From: Neofusicoccum parvum
Lineage: Eukaryota > Ascomycota > Dothideomycetes > Botryosphaeriales > Botryosphaeriaceae
Direction of reading: 5' to 3'
Assembly (NCBI GenBank): GCA_020912385.1
Contig: CP087206.1
Span: 1,302,001 to 1,366,000 of the forward strand
Length of the DNA: 64,000 bases
Of this stretch, positions 1-11,900 are shown in pieces. Position 1 is the first letter of the stretch. Each line of letters begins with the position of its first letter. Position numbers and translations under genes: made by a program. The notes below the pieces were generated by a model. The model was not told the DNA's origin. It saw only the letters and a list, made by a program, of their open reading frames with translations, and searched no databases.

Positions 1-1379
1 TCAAAGGTTCCGGGGTCTTCGCGCGGCTTTGAGAGCTGCTCACTGAGAGCTTGCTGGCGCATTTTGGGAGCGCTCGTCATGGCGAACGGCAGGGTGAGAG
101 GGAATGTACGGGATCAATTGCACGTGCAGACAGAGACAAGAACGACGAGAAGCATCAAGCCGTCAGTGTAGAAGTGGACATCGAACGCGCAGAGGGGAGG
201 GCTACCCCACGGGGAGCTTGGGGTGTTTGGACAGAGCTGCGGGGAGAGCTGCTGGGCCGACCGAAAGGGCTGGCGAACCTCGGCACGCGAGTCAGCCGCC
301 TCGGGCGGACGCTGCGCAAACAGCTGCGTACGAGTATCTGATATGAAGCGCACCGCGCCATCTCGGCCATCGTCCTCTCCTCAACACCAGCACGTCGCTC
401 CCTCGTCTGCGCCTCCCAGACAGCTTGTCCCGCCCGAGAGACGACGCGACGCAGCGATCCCGGCACCAGCGCAGGAGCTTGCGCACGAGCACTCAGATGC
501 CGATCTCCCCGCGCACTCGCGCTGCGACGATCTGCGGCCGATGGCGGACGCTGACCACACAGCCCGCCAAGCTGAGCGGCGGACGCTGCGCGGACGGCTG
601 CAGCTGCGCCTGACGCTCCACGGCGGCACAGCCTCACACAAGAACTGGGCAGCGGCAGGCCCGGTGTCGGTCGTCACTTGCTCGCCGGCCCGCAGATGAC
701 AGACGCGGCTGACGGCGGCGTGGGATGCGTGCGGCGAGCACCTTCCGTCACGGCAGCAATGGCGAGCGCGACAGACGGCCACCTGCCTGTTGCGCGCGAC
801 GCGGGAGCCCCTTGCGTCGGGCTATTTGACAACAGCCTGCGCGATCCTGCTCCTCCACCGTGTCCGCCTTGTTCCTGCTTTGCTTCTTGCATGTCTGTTG
901 CTGGCGCGGCTTGCGTCTGGCCCTTCCCCACCACATCCCTGCAAGCCCGCACTTACCCCAGCCGTGCTCCAAGCCACGCTGCGAAAGGTTGAATGGCGAA
1001 GTCCAAGAGTCTTCTCGCGCCGCTGGTGCAGCTCGTCCGCTCGCGGACGCACAGGGACCGCCGCAGCAGCAGGCACAAGAGCGCGCAGGCGCTGCCTCCT
1101 CCCGCCCCAGACGACTCCCGAGTCGCCGCGCAGATCGGCCAACCAGACGCCCCACGTGGAGTCATGGGAGACGTGCTCCCCCCGACCCCGACCCCGACCA
1201 CGGCGGCCCCAGCCCAGCTTGGTGCTGCCGCAGCACCTGCAGGAGCTCACGCCAGCCAGGACACGCCCGCAGGCATCAAGCTCCAGTCCGCGCCCAACTC
1301 CTCCGTCTCCACCTCCGCAGCCGCTGCCTCCAACACGACCACCGCCGACCAGACCAATTCGCACCATCCAACCCACACA
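1..1379. other. 5' intergenic stretch, no supported gene
   Basis: I see no credible gene here. Many overlapping open frames exist on both strands, but they are arginine-, alanine- and serine-rich compositional frames. An in-frame ATG at 993 extends the following HAD-like gene upstream by 129 codons; that extension looks like low-complexity leader or 5' UTR. Confidence 0.5.
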
Positions 1380-2243
1380 ATGGCTGCCGCGCCCGCCATC
1401 ACCGTCACGCACACCGCCGGCGCCGACGCCCTGGACATCTTCAGCGAGTACCTGACCACCAAGACGTGCTTCGCCTTCGTGCTCGACACGACGCTCTACG
1501 ACCACCGCGCCGCCACCGCCGCCGCCACCACCGCCGTCCTGCGCTCCATCTCCGCCGCCCACGACACGCCCCTCGCCGCGCTCGAAGACACCTACGCCGA
1601 CCTGTCCGCCAGCCACACGCCCTCCCCCACCGACACTTGGCCCGCCTACCAGAAGCAGCTCTTCCGCGAGCTCCTCTCTTCCGCCAACGCTCCCGCCGAC
1701 GACGCCACCCTCGACGACCTCTTCCGCACGTACAAGAAGACTGTCTACGCGCAGCTGCACCCGGCCGCCGGCGCGCTGCCGCTGCTGCGCAGCCTGCTCA
1801 AGCGCAGCGCCCGCATCGTCGTCGCCGTCGACGCCGCCGCCGTGCCGCACGTCCCGCGCGACATGGCCGCCTGGCTCGTCGAGCACCTGTACCTCGACAA
1901 CTTCGTCGACCGCATCGCCGCGCTGGACGCCGGCTCCGACGCCTTCGCCGACGCCCTCCGCCGCCTCGACGTGCGCCCCGACGAGACGGTGCTGTTCGCC
2001 GGCGCCCAGCGCGACGCTCGTGCCGTCGCCGCCCGCGAGGGCGTCGAGGCCGTGGTCGTGGCCGCGGACGCCGTTGCCGAGGGCGAGAGGGAGGGCAGGG
2101 GGAGGGGCGGCAGCTCCGAGGGGATGAAGGTCGAGACGGCCGAGGATGGCGTGTGGGAGATTGGCGGGCTGATGGTGGCGAGGAATGCGGTGCGGATGAC
2201 GCTGCACGAGAGGGATAGGAGCGTGGATACGCCCAGGATGTGA
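1380..2243 (+). CDS. HAD-superfamily (haloacid dehalogenase-like) protein, possibly degenerate active site
   Basis: Single exon, 287 aa from the ATG at 1380. I chose this start because HAD homology begins about 20 residues later (DIFSEYLTTKTCFAFVLDTT) and the 129 residues upstream in the same frame are Pro/Thr/Ala-rich. The layout fits the type II haloacid dehalogenase fold. Motif I resembles the hhhDxxxT loop (FVLDTTLYD, where relatives usually have an FDxxGT type). A helical cap follows with WPAYQKQLFRELL. A beta strand IVVAVDAAAVP sits where motif II normally carries a Ser/Thr, and DETVLFAGAQRDARAVAAREG sits where motif IV (GD...D..GA..AG) is expected. Motifs II and IV are therefore altered. 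The family hydrolyses halo-acids or phosphate esters through an Asp nucleophile; substrate here is unknown and a non-catalytic role is possible. The C-terminal 50 residues are charged and not family-like. Confidence 0.72.
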   Translation: MAAAPAITVTHTAGADALDIFSEYLTTKTCFAFVLDTTLYDHRAATAAATTAVLRSISAAHDTPLAALEDTYADLSASHTPSPTDTWPAYQKQLFRELLSSANAPADDATLDDLFRTYKKTVYAQLHPAAGALPLLRSLLKRSARIVVAVDAAAVPHVPRDMAAWLVEHLYLDNFVDRIAALDAGSDAFADALRRLDVRPDETVLFAGAQRDARAVAAREGVEAVVVAADAVAEGEREGRGRGGSSEGMKVETAEDGVWEIGGLMVARNAVRMTLHERDRSVDTPRM

Positions 2244-3163
2244 GGAGGTGAGGGATGAATGATGAATGATGGGGACGACGATGATGATATGTGTGAAAGA
2301 GAGAAACAGCCAATTTGCATCGTACGAACGGATTGTGGGGGTCGGGGAGGACTTTTGTCGATTGCTGCGGTGTGGATTCATGGCCGGCGTTTTTTTGCTG
2401 TTGCTGCTGTCTGCGTTTTGTTTCGCTCCTTCCGTTTCTCACCGCGGACCCGAAGGAAACGAACAGGAAGCCTAAACTGTAAGATACCGTGACAGGGGGA
2501 TCAGGAGGGAGGGAATTTAATTGCTGCGAACCAGAGGGATGGTTTGCCAGGAGGTTGGGGAGTTTTTACTTTTTCGGCAACACTGCACTCATTTTCACCT
2601 TGACGTCCACTCGTGATAAGTAGACGGAGAAGCTCTCTCCATTCACTCTCGCAACGTCTTTGGAACACTTCCTTACAGCGACCCATGATACATGATGGAT
2701 GGGTACCACGGTTGCGGCGTGGCGGGGTCGAGAGAGCGGGAAGTGGGGGCCGAGTATGCTGCAAGTTTGACTTTCTTGTTCACCTGAATTTTCTTGGAAG
2801 AAGTAAAAATCTGTTGGGCCCGAATGATTTGTGGAGAAAGAAGATTGGAACATGCATGTCTCGTGAAGTATTGGATATGGTATGTACAATGAAGTCGTGA
2901 TGCTTCCGGGGAATATGTGACGGGTGATGGTGGTGGTGACGTGTGAGTGTACGGCTCAATCGCAAACAACATGGACAATGACAGCAACGACGCGCGCCAA
3001 AGCACAATTTCTCTCCGCGCGCCTCCCCACGGCTTCCAGCCCGCTCATCGGCGGCTGGGCATCCCTCGGCCACAAGCCTTCACCGCGACCCTGCCATCCC
3101 AATGATATATTTTTTTTTCGGTTTTACTTTTTCTTTTTTGTTTTGGTTGCAGATGTCTGTCGA
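2244..3163. other. Convergent intergenic region
   Basis: This lies between the 3' ends of the HAD-like gene and the aldehyde dehydrogenase gene. No gene is seen. T-rich runs at about 3109-3146 fit 3' UTR sequence on the minus-strand side of the dehydrogenase. Confidence 0.5.
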
Positions 3164-5006
3164 TTAACCGAACAGAGCGTCGCCCAGCCTGATGCTGACG
3201 GTCTTGGTCTGGACGTAGTTGTCGAGAGCAGCCTCGCCGAGCTCGCGGCCGATACCCGACTCCTTGTAGCCACCGAAGGGAAGCTGGTGGTGCAGCATGT
3301 TGTAGCAGTTGACCCAGACGGTGCCGGCGCGGAGCTGGTTCGAGACCTCGATGGCGGTGTTGAGGTTGGTGGTGTGGACCTGTATGACGCAAGAGATCGG
3401 CGTTAGTCGGCGGTTCATTTAATCATTATGGGCTGTGGGGCCGATGCGGTTCCGCGCGGAGTGGCGGCTTTGGGGGAGCAGGTTGGGGGAAAGGGGCAAG
3501 GGGTGTTTGGTGGGACTTGAGGTGGGGTCTGGGGACGAAATATGGGGTGGTGGTGTGAGGTGGTGTGATACGGGGCAAGTCTAAAAGGACTTCGGGAGTG
3601 AAAACTTACGGCAGCAGCCAAACCATAGGTGGAGTTGTTGCCAATGCGGATGGCATCCTCCTTGGTCTTGAACTTGGCAATGGCGCAGACGGGGCCGAAG
3701 ATCTCCTCCTGCATGATCTTCATGTCCTCGGTGACGTTGGAGAAGATGGTGGGCTCGATGAAGTAACCCTTCTCACCCTTGCGCTTGCCACCAGTCTCGA
3801 GGGTGGCGCCGGAGGTCTTGCCGTGGTCGATGTAGCTCATGATACGGTCAAACTGGAGCTGGGAGACCTGAGGACCCTGGAAAGTGCCCTGGTCGAAGGG
3901 GTCGCCAACAACGTTCTTGGTGGCGCGCTCCTTGAAGCGCTGGAGGAACTTGTCGTAGATACCCTCCTGGACGTAGATACGGGAGCCGGCGCAGCAACAC
4001 TGGCCGTGGTTGAAGAAGATACCGAAGTTGACCCAAGAGATGGCGTTGTCAATGTCGGCATCGTCGAAGACGATGTTGGGCGACTTGCCACCGAGCTCAA
4101 GGGTGACCTTCTTCAGGTTCGAGCCAGCAGCAGACTTCAGGATCTGACGGCCAATGACGGTCGAGCCAGTGAAGGCGATCTTGTCGACGTCCATGTGCGA
4201 GGCGATAGCCTGACCAGCGATCTTGCCGAAGCCGGAAATGACGTTGATGACACCCGGGGGGAAGCCAGCCTTCGGGATGAGGCTAGCAGCGACCAGCGCG
4301 GACAGGGGAGTCTGCTCGGCGGTCTTGATGACGACAGTGTTGCCCGTGGCGACGGCAGGGCCAATCTTCCATGCCCACATGAGCAGGGGGAAGTTCCATG
4401 GGATGATCTGACCGCAAACACCAATCTGCGCGATTCGTTAGCAATTGCCTGCGCATTGAGGGTCAATGGTAAACTTACGGGCTCCTTCTTGATGTAGGAG
4501 AAGGTCTCCAGGTTGGTCTCGCAGACCTTGCCGTGGATCTTGTCCGCCCAGCCACCGTAGTACCTCAGGGTCGCGGCGCAGTTTCCAACGTCGGCCTTGG
4601 CCATGGAGATGGACTTGCCGTTATCCAGCGACTCAACGGCAGCAAGAAGGTCGGCGTTCTCCTCAAACAGGAGGGAAAGGTTCACAAGCAGCTTGCCGCG
4701 CTGCTCGGGAGTGACTTTCCTCCACTCGCCCTCGAAGGCCTTGCGGGCCGCGGCGACGGCAATGTCGACATCCTTCTCGGTGGCCTCGTGCACAGAGGTG
4801 ATGACCTCCTCGGTGGAGGGGTTGAGGACCTCGAAGGTCTTGCCGTCAACGCCCTTGACGAACTCGTTGTTGATGAAGCTGCGGGAGGAAGTGAGGCGTC
4901 AGCGCGGGGTCGAGACATCACGGTGCTGGCGGAGGCGAGAGACTCACAGGCCGGTCGGCTGCTCGTACTTGCCGGTGTGCGGCGTCGAGAGAGTTGCAGA
5001 AGTCAT
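3164..5006 (-). CDS. NAD(P)+-dependent aldehyde dehydrogenase (Alt a 10 / aldA class)
   Basis: Four exons on the minus strand, 5006-4948, 4878-4479, 4425-3610 and 3379-3164, give 496 aa, the normal ALDH length. All introns are GT-AG. The enzyme oxidises aldehydes to carboxylates with NAD(P)+ and is probably cytosolic; no targeting peptide is evident (start [17 protein letters not shown]). Visible landmarks are the [14 protein letters not shown] cofactor-binding region, FTGST, the general base E263 in LELGGKSP, and the catalytic triplet C296-C298 in GQCCCAGSR with C297 as the likely nucleophile. The 34-residue E-to-C spacing equals that of ALDH2. EEIFGPV and [13 protein letters not shown] complete the family signature. 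In fungi this class is associated with ethanol/acetaldehyde use and includes the Alternaria/Cladosporium allergens. I cannot assign the exact paralogue. Confidence 0.96.
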
Positions 5007-6345
5007 GGTGGGTGGGTGATGGGCACGGGTGAAGCGGAAATGGGTATCAATGGAGAGAAGGGAGAGGGGAATAGTCGATGAAGTCAACGGCTGCGGGGAC
5101 GGCAGCTCTTAAGTACGGCCAGCAGCCGCAGCGCACGCCAATGGCCCGACGACCCCCCGCACCCCGGTCCTCCGCCGTCGAGGGCTGAGGGCGGGCTAGC
5201 CGGAAGCAGCAATGGAGCTGTCTCGGTCGTGAGGAATCGTGGAGGGTCGAAGGAGGGGCCCCTCGGCCGCGGGCTTGTTTTACCCCGCCTGTCGCCGACT
5301 GTCCAACCACACGCGCTGACGCGCGCCGGTGATTCGCCCTCAGCAGCAGTAATTGCCACAGCGACGCCGGCCATTTGCCTGCTGCGCGTCTCCACCCCAG
5401 TGGGCTCCGTGGACTCAGGCCGGCGCGCGCGCAGCGGGCGCTCAATGCTCCAGCGCGCCCAATGACGACAGCCCCGATAAGAGCGGAACCGTACCGCCCA
5501 CGACTCGCGAGGCCCGCCGCGCGGAGCCCCAGGGCCCACCACCGCCGTCGGCTTCCTTTCGAGCGAGTGCCGCCGTTGGGGCAGGCAACTGCCGGAGTCG
5601 AGCGACGGCTGCTCCTTTGGGGCGCGGACTGCCGCAGACTCCATGCGGAACGTGTCGTGCTGCGACAGCTGGGCGCGTGGTACGAGCCTGCGCAGCCCCA
5701 AAGGGCCTAAGATTTGGGGAACCGCGCGTGCGGATGCGGCACCGCACTGGTGGAGGCTCGGCTGCCCATGGCTCAGCGGCGCGCCCACGCCTGGCCGAGG
5801 CTTTCACCACCGCGTCAGGGCGCTTCTCCCGTTTCTCCGCACAAATCCGCTGCCAGTCCGCCGGACGTCAAGCTCCCCACAGGCGGCTGCACCCTTGTTT
5901 CCAGCCCGCTAGGGGGGCCGCCTCAACAACTGCACGGCCTTCCTCACGCTTCCTGGATCAGCGGACGCGCTCACCCGAGCCGCCCAGCCTCGCCATCCAT
6001 GCACTTGGGTTCGGATCTCATGCTAGGCGCCGTGATCATCAGCTTTTCCATTATAAGCTTCTATCAATGCTTGGGTTCTGCCCAGTCAGATCGCCGCCGG
6101 GCCTGTAAGAGGCGCGGCGGCCTGCAGCTGCTCGAAAAGAAAACGCCCCGAGTCCGAAGAGAAAGCAGTCTGCCCGTTGAAAACCCTCCGTCCGCATTTC
6201 TGTTTTAGTACAACCCTAGAAGATAAGCGCCACCGACGGCAAGGCCAACACTGTGGATACCGGGGCTCCAGACCCCTTCCTGACTCGTTCGCAATTTAGG
6301 ATCGCCCCTCGCGCACGTGGTGCTTGTGAATATCAGATTTCACGT
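5007..6345. other. Intergenic region: upstream of ALDH, downstream of Yra1
   Basis: About 1.3 kb of GC-rich sequence with no gene I can support. Open frames occur on both strands but are short, overlapping and biased in composition. Confidence 0.5.
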
Positions 6346-8353
6346 TTACTGAACACGTTTGTCAGCCCCGCCCCCGCCAAGCCAATATGCCAAGCCACGG
6401 AATTAGCAGGACTTACCATGACCTCGTCCTCCATCTGGTCCCCACCATTGGCAACCGCCTGGACAGCGCCGCCGTTGGTGGCCATCGCAGTGTCGCCATC
6501 GGCAGGAGCGCCCGTGCTGGCATCGAAGTAATCCTGCATCTCAGCATCGAGCTCTTCGGCCGTCTTGGGCTTCGGGCGACCACCAACGGTCTTGCCACGG
6601 CGCTTCTTGCCGGCCTTGCCAGCAGCCTCCTTCTTTGCCGCCGTAGCGGGCTTGGGCTGAGCCTTCGCGGCAGGCTTGGGTTGCCTTGCGCAGTTGTTAG
6701 GAAAGTATCAAGCCAAGCAAGGAAGTTGACTTACTGGACGCGCTCGTTGAGCGACTTCCGCGGGGCAGGAGCCGGAACGTCGGAAGCACCAACGATAACC
6801 TCAACCTGCTGCATGTCAGAATTGCCGTGTATGGGTGAGCTGATGCGAAACCTACCCTCATGGGCCTGTTGTCGACCTTCAGACCGTTGTGAGCCGCCGC
6901 AGCCTCGGCAGCAGCAGTGACCTTCGAGAAGATGACGGTAGCGACACCGCGGCTCTGACCGTTCGGGCCGTAGGTGAGCAGAACCTTCTTGACGGGTCCA
7001 ACGCTCTTCGCGAAGTACTCCTATAATGAGAGCAGGTGATTAGTCGAGCCATTGAAAACGTTTATTTCCAAGAGTCCACAACAATCCTCAGCGCGGTATA
7101 CGGAAAGTGGCTGGTCGACGATCATGTCCGGAACCCAAGCGACAAGTACAACTTTGGTACAGAGAGCAGCATCAGTTCAGCGAGCCAGCAGCGAGTGTTA
7201 GTAATGAGCAAGTCAACCGTGTCCGATGCCAAGCGGTCCGGGAAACGGCCATGTGGAAGTCCAGAATTCATGCCGAAACAGTTGAAGGCATCCAGAACGG
7301 GTCGTCGAGGATCCTACTGCATCCAAGAAACGCGAAAAGTCCACGAGTTCCTCCTCTTCTGCATTCGCAGGCCTCATACTTTGGGAATTCCCTTTGCGCA
7401 ATCACCCGGAGTGCAGGTTTGAAAGGCGGGTGCCTCGGAAGGAATACCAGAACCCTCAAGCGCGGATGAACCGGATAGTGCCAGAGCTGATGTTTGGCCC
7501 CAGGTCGATGAAATTTGAACGACCTTACCCTCGCCGACTGAGGTATGGGACGGTTCCCGGGATTGCCCTTGTGTGATGGTGTAGCCAATCGGGTGGCTTT
7601 TCGGGTTGCTCGAGATGCTGTGCTGTGCTGCTTCACTGCTGTGCTCGCTGACACCAATGCTGCCATAATACGGTGTCTTCATCTGCGCGTAGTGCGATTG
7701 AGAGGAACCAGAAAAGTAGATCTCAAGACCTTCACTCTACAGTCCGCACCGCGTTCGGCTCAGCTGCTTGCCAGGCAGTCTTACGATTTCGAACCGGTAT
7801 ATTCGCGAGACATGCAACCAGCGATCGATCCCAAGCTCTGCATCAACCTCATAGACAAGCGAGCAAGAGCATGCGGGAGATCTGCCATGTTGGAGTGAGG
7901 TCGACCAGCGTATCCTTGCATATGTCTGTGGAGAGTGCCACGCGCCCCGGAAGTATTCAAGGAAGGTTGCGAGGATCGTGCGTCTCAAAAGAACGGCGAT
8001 GGAAGTCCAAGGCTAAGCGGCCTTCGCGCTCAACATACCTTAATCTGAGGCTCAGTCACATCGTGCGGCTGGCGCGAGTCAGCAGAGGCTCAGGTGGCCG
8101 GGGCGGGTGAGGCACATACCAAGTTGCTGACGAGAATCTTGCTGTCTCCGTGGGCCTTGGAGGCAGGTCCAGTGGGGATGTTGGGCTTCGCGGCAGCCTT
8201 GGGGGCCTTTGTGTTCTTCTTGACGCCACCGATGGGAGCAGCGGTAGCCGCGCCCTTTCCGGGGGCAGCACGGCGGGCACCGGGGCGGGTGCGGTTGGCG
8301 CGCTTGTTGGCCTTGAGGATCTCGTCAAGAGACTGGTTGAGCTTGTCCGACAT
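6346..8353 (-). CDS. yra1: mRNA export adaptor, Yra1/ALYREF (REF) family
   Basis: Six exons, 8353-8120, 8068-8039, 7020-6856, 6805-6735, 6684-6417 and 6348-6346, encode 256 aa. The protein couples transcription/3' processing to mRNP export in the nucleus by bridging the UAP56/Sub2 helicase and Mex67. It shows the REF layout: an N-terminal UAP56-binding motif (LNQSLDEILKANK, residues about 5-17), an Arg/Ala/Gly/Lys-rich linker, one RRM (RNP2 ILVSNL at 73-78, RNP1-like RGVATVIF in exon 3), a basic Ala/Lys stretch, and a C-terminal UAP56-binding motif (TAEELDAEMQDYF). Intron 2 (7021-8038) is 1,018 nt, far longer than the usual ~50-100 nt here. The stop codon is alone in the last exon, after the final ATG codon. 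Intron 3 has a tandem CAGCAG acceptor (exon start 6805 or 6808) that would add or drop one Gln. Confidence 0.93.
7021..8038 (-). promoter_or_regulatory. Exceptionally long Yra1 intron 2, candidate autoregulatory intron
   Basis: Donor GTATGT at 8038 and acceptor ATTATAG at 7021 bound a 1,018-nt intron inside the RRM coding region. About 26 nt before the acceptor the minus strand reads CGACTAATC, so the branch element is GACTAAT rather than the CTAAC/CTGAC seen in neighbouring introns. In budding yeast YRA1, an outsized intron in the RRM with a non-consensus branch site mediates autoregulation. Size and placement here match that, so the regulatory role is inferred. No other gene is visible inside. 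Confidence 0.7.
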
Positions 8354-8904
8354 GGTGGCTAAGTGATTGCTGGTGTGCAAGAGTGTGTTTTGAGATATGC
8401 AAACGAAAGTGACGTGGGTGTCAACCGGTGCAAAGCGGCGCGGGGACGGCGAGGCTCTGGCTGTCGGCGCAAGAAGAGAGAAAGCGGGTGTATGCGCGTC
8501 GGCGGCGGCTACCTCGCGTCAGGTGAGAGAGTGTTGCAGAAGGCGCGTCGGTGTGCGGAGCCCGGGAGAGTCAGGCAAGGCTTTCGCACGGGAAGGAGGC
8601 GCGAGCTGGTCGGGCGTGGCAAGGCAAAGAAGACGGCTGGGACGGCGAACGAGACGAGCAATTCGCGGTCGCAGGGCGTGGAGTGGGCTGAAGATGAAGC
8701 GACGTGGCTGGAGGGTCGCGTCGATGGGGAGCGTGGAGTGAGGGCGTTGGAGGCAGAAGGGAGCAGGCCGCAGGAATCCAGCCAGCCCGCCCTCGCGACG
8801 CGCTGGCAGCCGCACGGGCCCGCGCTTGGCACCGATCTGATATCACCGCGCCCGGAGATCGCAGCCTCCACCGCCGCCGACGCGCTCTAAGATGGACTGA
8901 TGCC
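8354..8904. other. Divergent promoter region between Yra1 and Vps11
   Basis: The two genes are head to head with 551 nt between start codons, so their promoters share this interval. No gene or clear TATA element is seen. Confidence 0.55.
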
Positions 8905-11900
8905 ATGGCTTTCACGGGGGTGGGCACTGTCGCTAGCTCGATTCGCGTGCAACGCTGACCGCCGTGCAGTGGAAACCGTTCAAGTTCTTCGACGTCTCGC
9001 AGGTCAAGCTCCCGGACGCCGAGAGCGCATCGCTCTTCGAAGTACCCGACCCGCTTCCCACGCTGTTGTCTCCGCCCTGACCCGTCTGTAGCAAGGGAAC
9101 ATCACCTGCGTCGCCTCTGGCTCCGACAACGTCTTCCTGGGAAGCCAAGATGGCGTCGTCCGCATCGTGTCGAGCGCCTTCAAGGTCATGCGCGAGTTCC
9201 AAGCCCACGACACCGGCTCCATCAGATACATGAAGCCGGTGCAGGGCACCTCGTTGCTGGTCACAATTGCAGAGGATCTCTCGAGTGAGCCGACGCTGAA
9301 GGTCTGGGCTCTCGACAAGCTGGAGAAGAAGACAGGCATCCCGCGCTGCCAGTCGACTCTTACCATCCACAATGGCAGGAAGCAGTTCCCCGTGAGCCAT
9401 CCTACGTCCCCTCTGTCAGCCACGAACTTATGTATCTCAGGTCACTGCATTCGCAGCGATGGACGACCTTTCGCAGCTCGCCGTCGGGTTCGGTAACGGC
9501 GCCGTGACCGTAGTCAGAGGAGACCTCATCCATGACCGGGGCGCGCGCCAACGGACCGTCTTCGAATCGGAAGAGCCTATCACCGGTATCACATTCCGGG
9601 AGGGCAGCATCACGACCCTCTATATTGCCACAACTGGCCGCATATCGACTCTAGTCATATCTGGGAGAGGCCAAGGGCAGCCGGCCCGCACATTGGACGA
9701 GACAGGTTGCGGAGTTGATTGCATGACAGTGGACAAGTCTACCGGAGACGTGATTGTTGCCCGTGATGATGCTCTGTACTCCTACGGTCTCAGCGGACGA
9801 CGCGCTGTATACACATACGAAGGCCCAAAGGAAAAGATTAGCACCTACAAGGACTACACCGCCATTGTGTCCCCGCCCAAGACGAACACGATCACACGCG
9901 CGGTCCGTACCTTTGGTAGAAGCGCAGCCGACGATTTGTTTTCCACTTCAAGCTTCACCATTCTGGACACCGACATGAAGATCATCGCCCATCAAGAAGC
10001 TCTCACGTCCCCGGTTCAGGCTGTTTTTGTTGAATGGGGCGACCTCTTCGTGCTGACCCAAGATGGCAAAGTGAGTGTGCTCCTGTCGAATGTATCACAA
10101 AAGCTCGTGCTTACCTGTGACAGCTCCTCCGATATCACGAGAAGACGTTCCAGCAAAAGCTTGAGCTCATGTACCAAAGAGACCTCTACATCATCGCCAT
10201 TAATATGGCCCAGAAGGCCGGTGTCGACAAGGCTACACAGAACGTGATTCTCCGGAGGTATGGCGACCATCTCTATCAAAAGGGTGACTACGATACGGCA
10301 ATGCAGCAATACCTCAAAGCCATCGACAACACCGAGCCTTCTCAAGTCATTCGAAAGGTAAGTTCAGCTTCATTCCTTCGAAATCGCATCTAACAGGAAT
10401 AGTTCCTCGATACCCAACGAATTCACAACCTAATCGAATACCTCGAGGAGCTGCATGAGCATCAAAAAGCAACCCCGGATCACACGACGCTACTTCTCAA
10501 CTGCTATGCGAAGCTCAAGGATGTCGACAAGCTTGAGGCATTCATCAGAATGCCCGGTGACCCCAAGTTTGATCTGGACACTGCCATTGCAATGTGCCGA
10601 CAAGGTGGCTATTACGATCAAGCTGCTTTCCTGGCACGAAAGCACAACGAGCATGAGCTGGTCGTCGATATCTTGATCGAGGATTCGAAGAGATACGCAG
10701 AGGCGCTCGCTTACATCTGGCGCCTGGAGCCTCAAACCGTATGGCAGTGTGATTGTGCAGGAGAAGAAGAGATACTGACTTCGATCAGGCCTACCAAAAC
10801 TTCATGAAGTACGCCACAGTGTTGCTCGAACACTGTCCCAAGGACACGACCCAGATCTTCATCGACTACTACACGGGCCACTTCCGCCCGAAGAAAGACG
10901 CTGTGGTCATACCAAATGCGCCGGCAACATCGGGAATGGGGATCGTCAACAATGCAGCTACTGCCGTTCAGAATCTGGCTGCCCTCCTTCCTTTGCCCTA
11001 CATGAATGTCAACACCATCAATTCACCAAATTCCGGCGATCAAAAAACCACGGCCAGCCAAGCACAAATTGTAGAGACCACTATCGACGAGCCTCCACCG
11101 GAGTACAAAGTTCCCAAGCCTCGTACAGCCTTTTCTTCATTTGTTGACCACCCCAACGAGTTTATCATATTCCTTGAGGCTTGCAAAAGTTCTCAAGATA
11201 TCAACGAGGAAGACAAGGTTGACCTCTATACCACGTTGTTCGAGATGTACCTGCACGTCGCAGCAAGCACAAGGGATGGTGACAAGGAAGAATGGGAGAA
11301 CAAAGCCAAGAAACTTGTCGAGGGCAAAGACGTCAGTGTTCTAAACTCGCTTTGGTTGTCGCAACGCACTGACTTTCCACAGATACCTATTGACGATTCG
11401 AATGTACTCCTCCTTTCGGAGCTAACGAATTTCAAGGATGGAACAATACTCGTCCGCGAACAGCAAGGCCTTCGTGCAGACATCTTTCGTGCGTACACAT
11501 CCGCAAAGGATACACCGGGGGCTATCAAAGCACTTCGCAAATACGGCCCGGAAGATGCAGCCCTTTATCCTGCCGCACTGGCCTACTTCACATCATCTCC
11601 CGCTATTCTAGAGGAGGCAGGCGATGAGCTTGACGCTGTTCTCCGCAAGATCGACGAGGATGGGCTCATGGCACCGCTACAGGTCATCCAGACGCTAAGC
11701 GCCAACGGCATCGCCACCATGGGCATGATCAAGAAGTACCTCGCCACGACCATCGACCGCGAGCGGCGCGAGATCGCAAACAACCGCAAGATGATCCAAA
11801 CCTTCACGGCGGACACGGCGACCAAGAAAGCAGAGCTTGACACGCTCAAATCTAAGCCTATCGCCTTCACGGCATCGCGCTGCTCATCCTGCCCATACCC

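Noticed and set aside
993..1379. N-terminal extension of the HAD-like gene to the ATG at 993
   Set aside because: The 129 residues are low-complexity Pro/Thr/Ala/Ser and the HAD fold starts after the ATG at 1380.
822..2381. 519-codon open frame on the minus strand
   Set aside because: It overlaps the HAD-like gene in antisense, is Gly/Val-rich without domain content and arises from GC-biased third positions.
3565..4497. 310-codon frame antisense to the aldehyde dehydrogenase
   Set aside because: It is a shadow frame opposite a clear coding exon, with Leu/Gly/Asp/Glu composition mirroring the ALDH codons.
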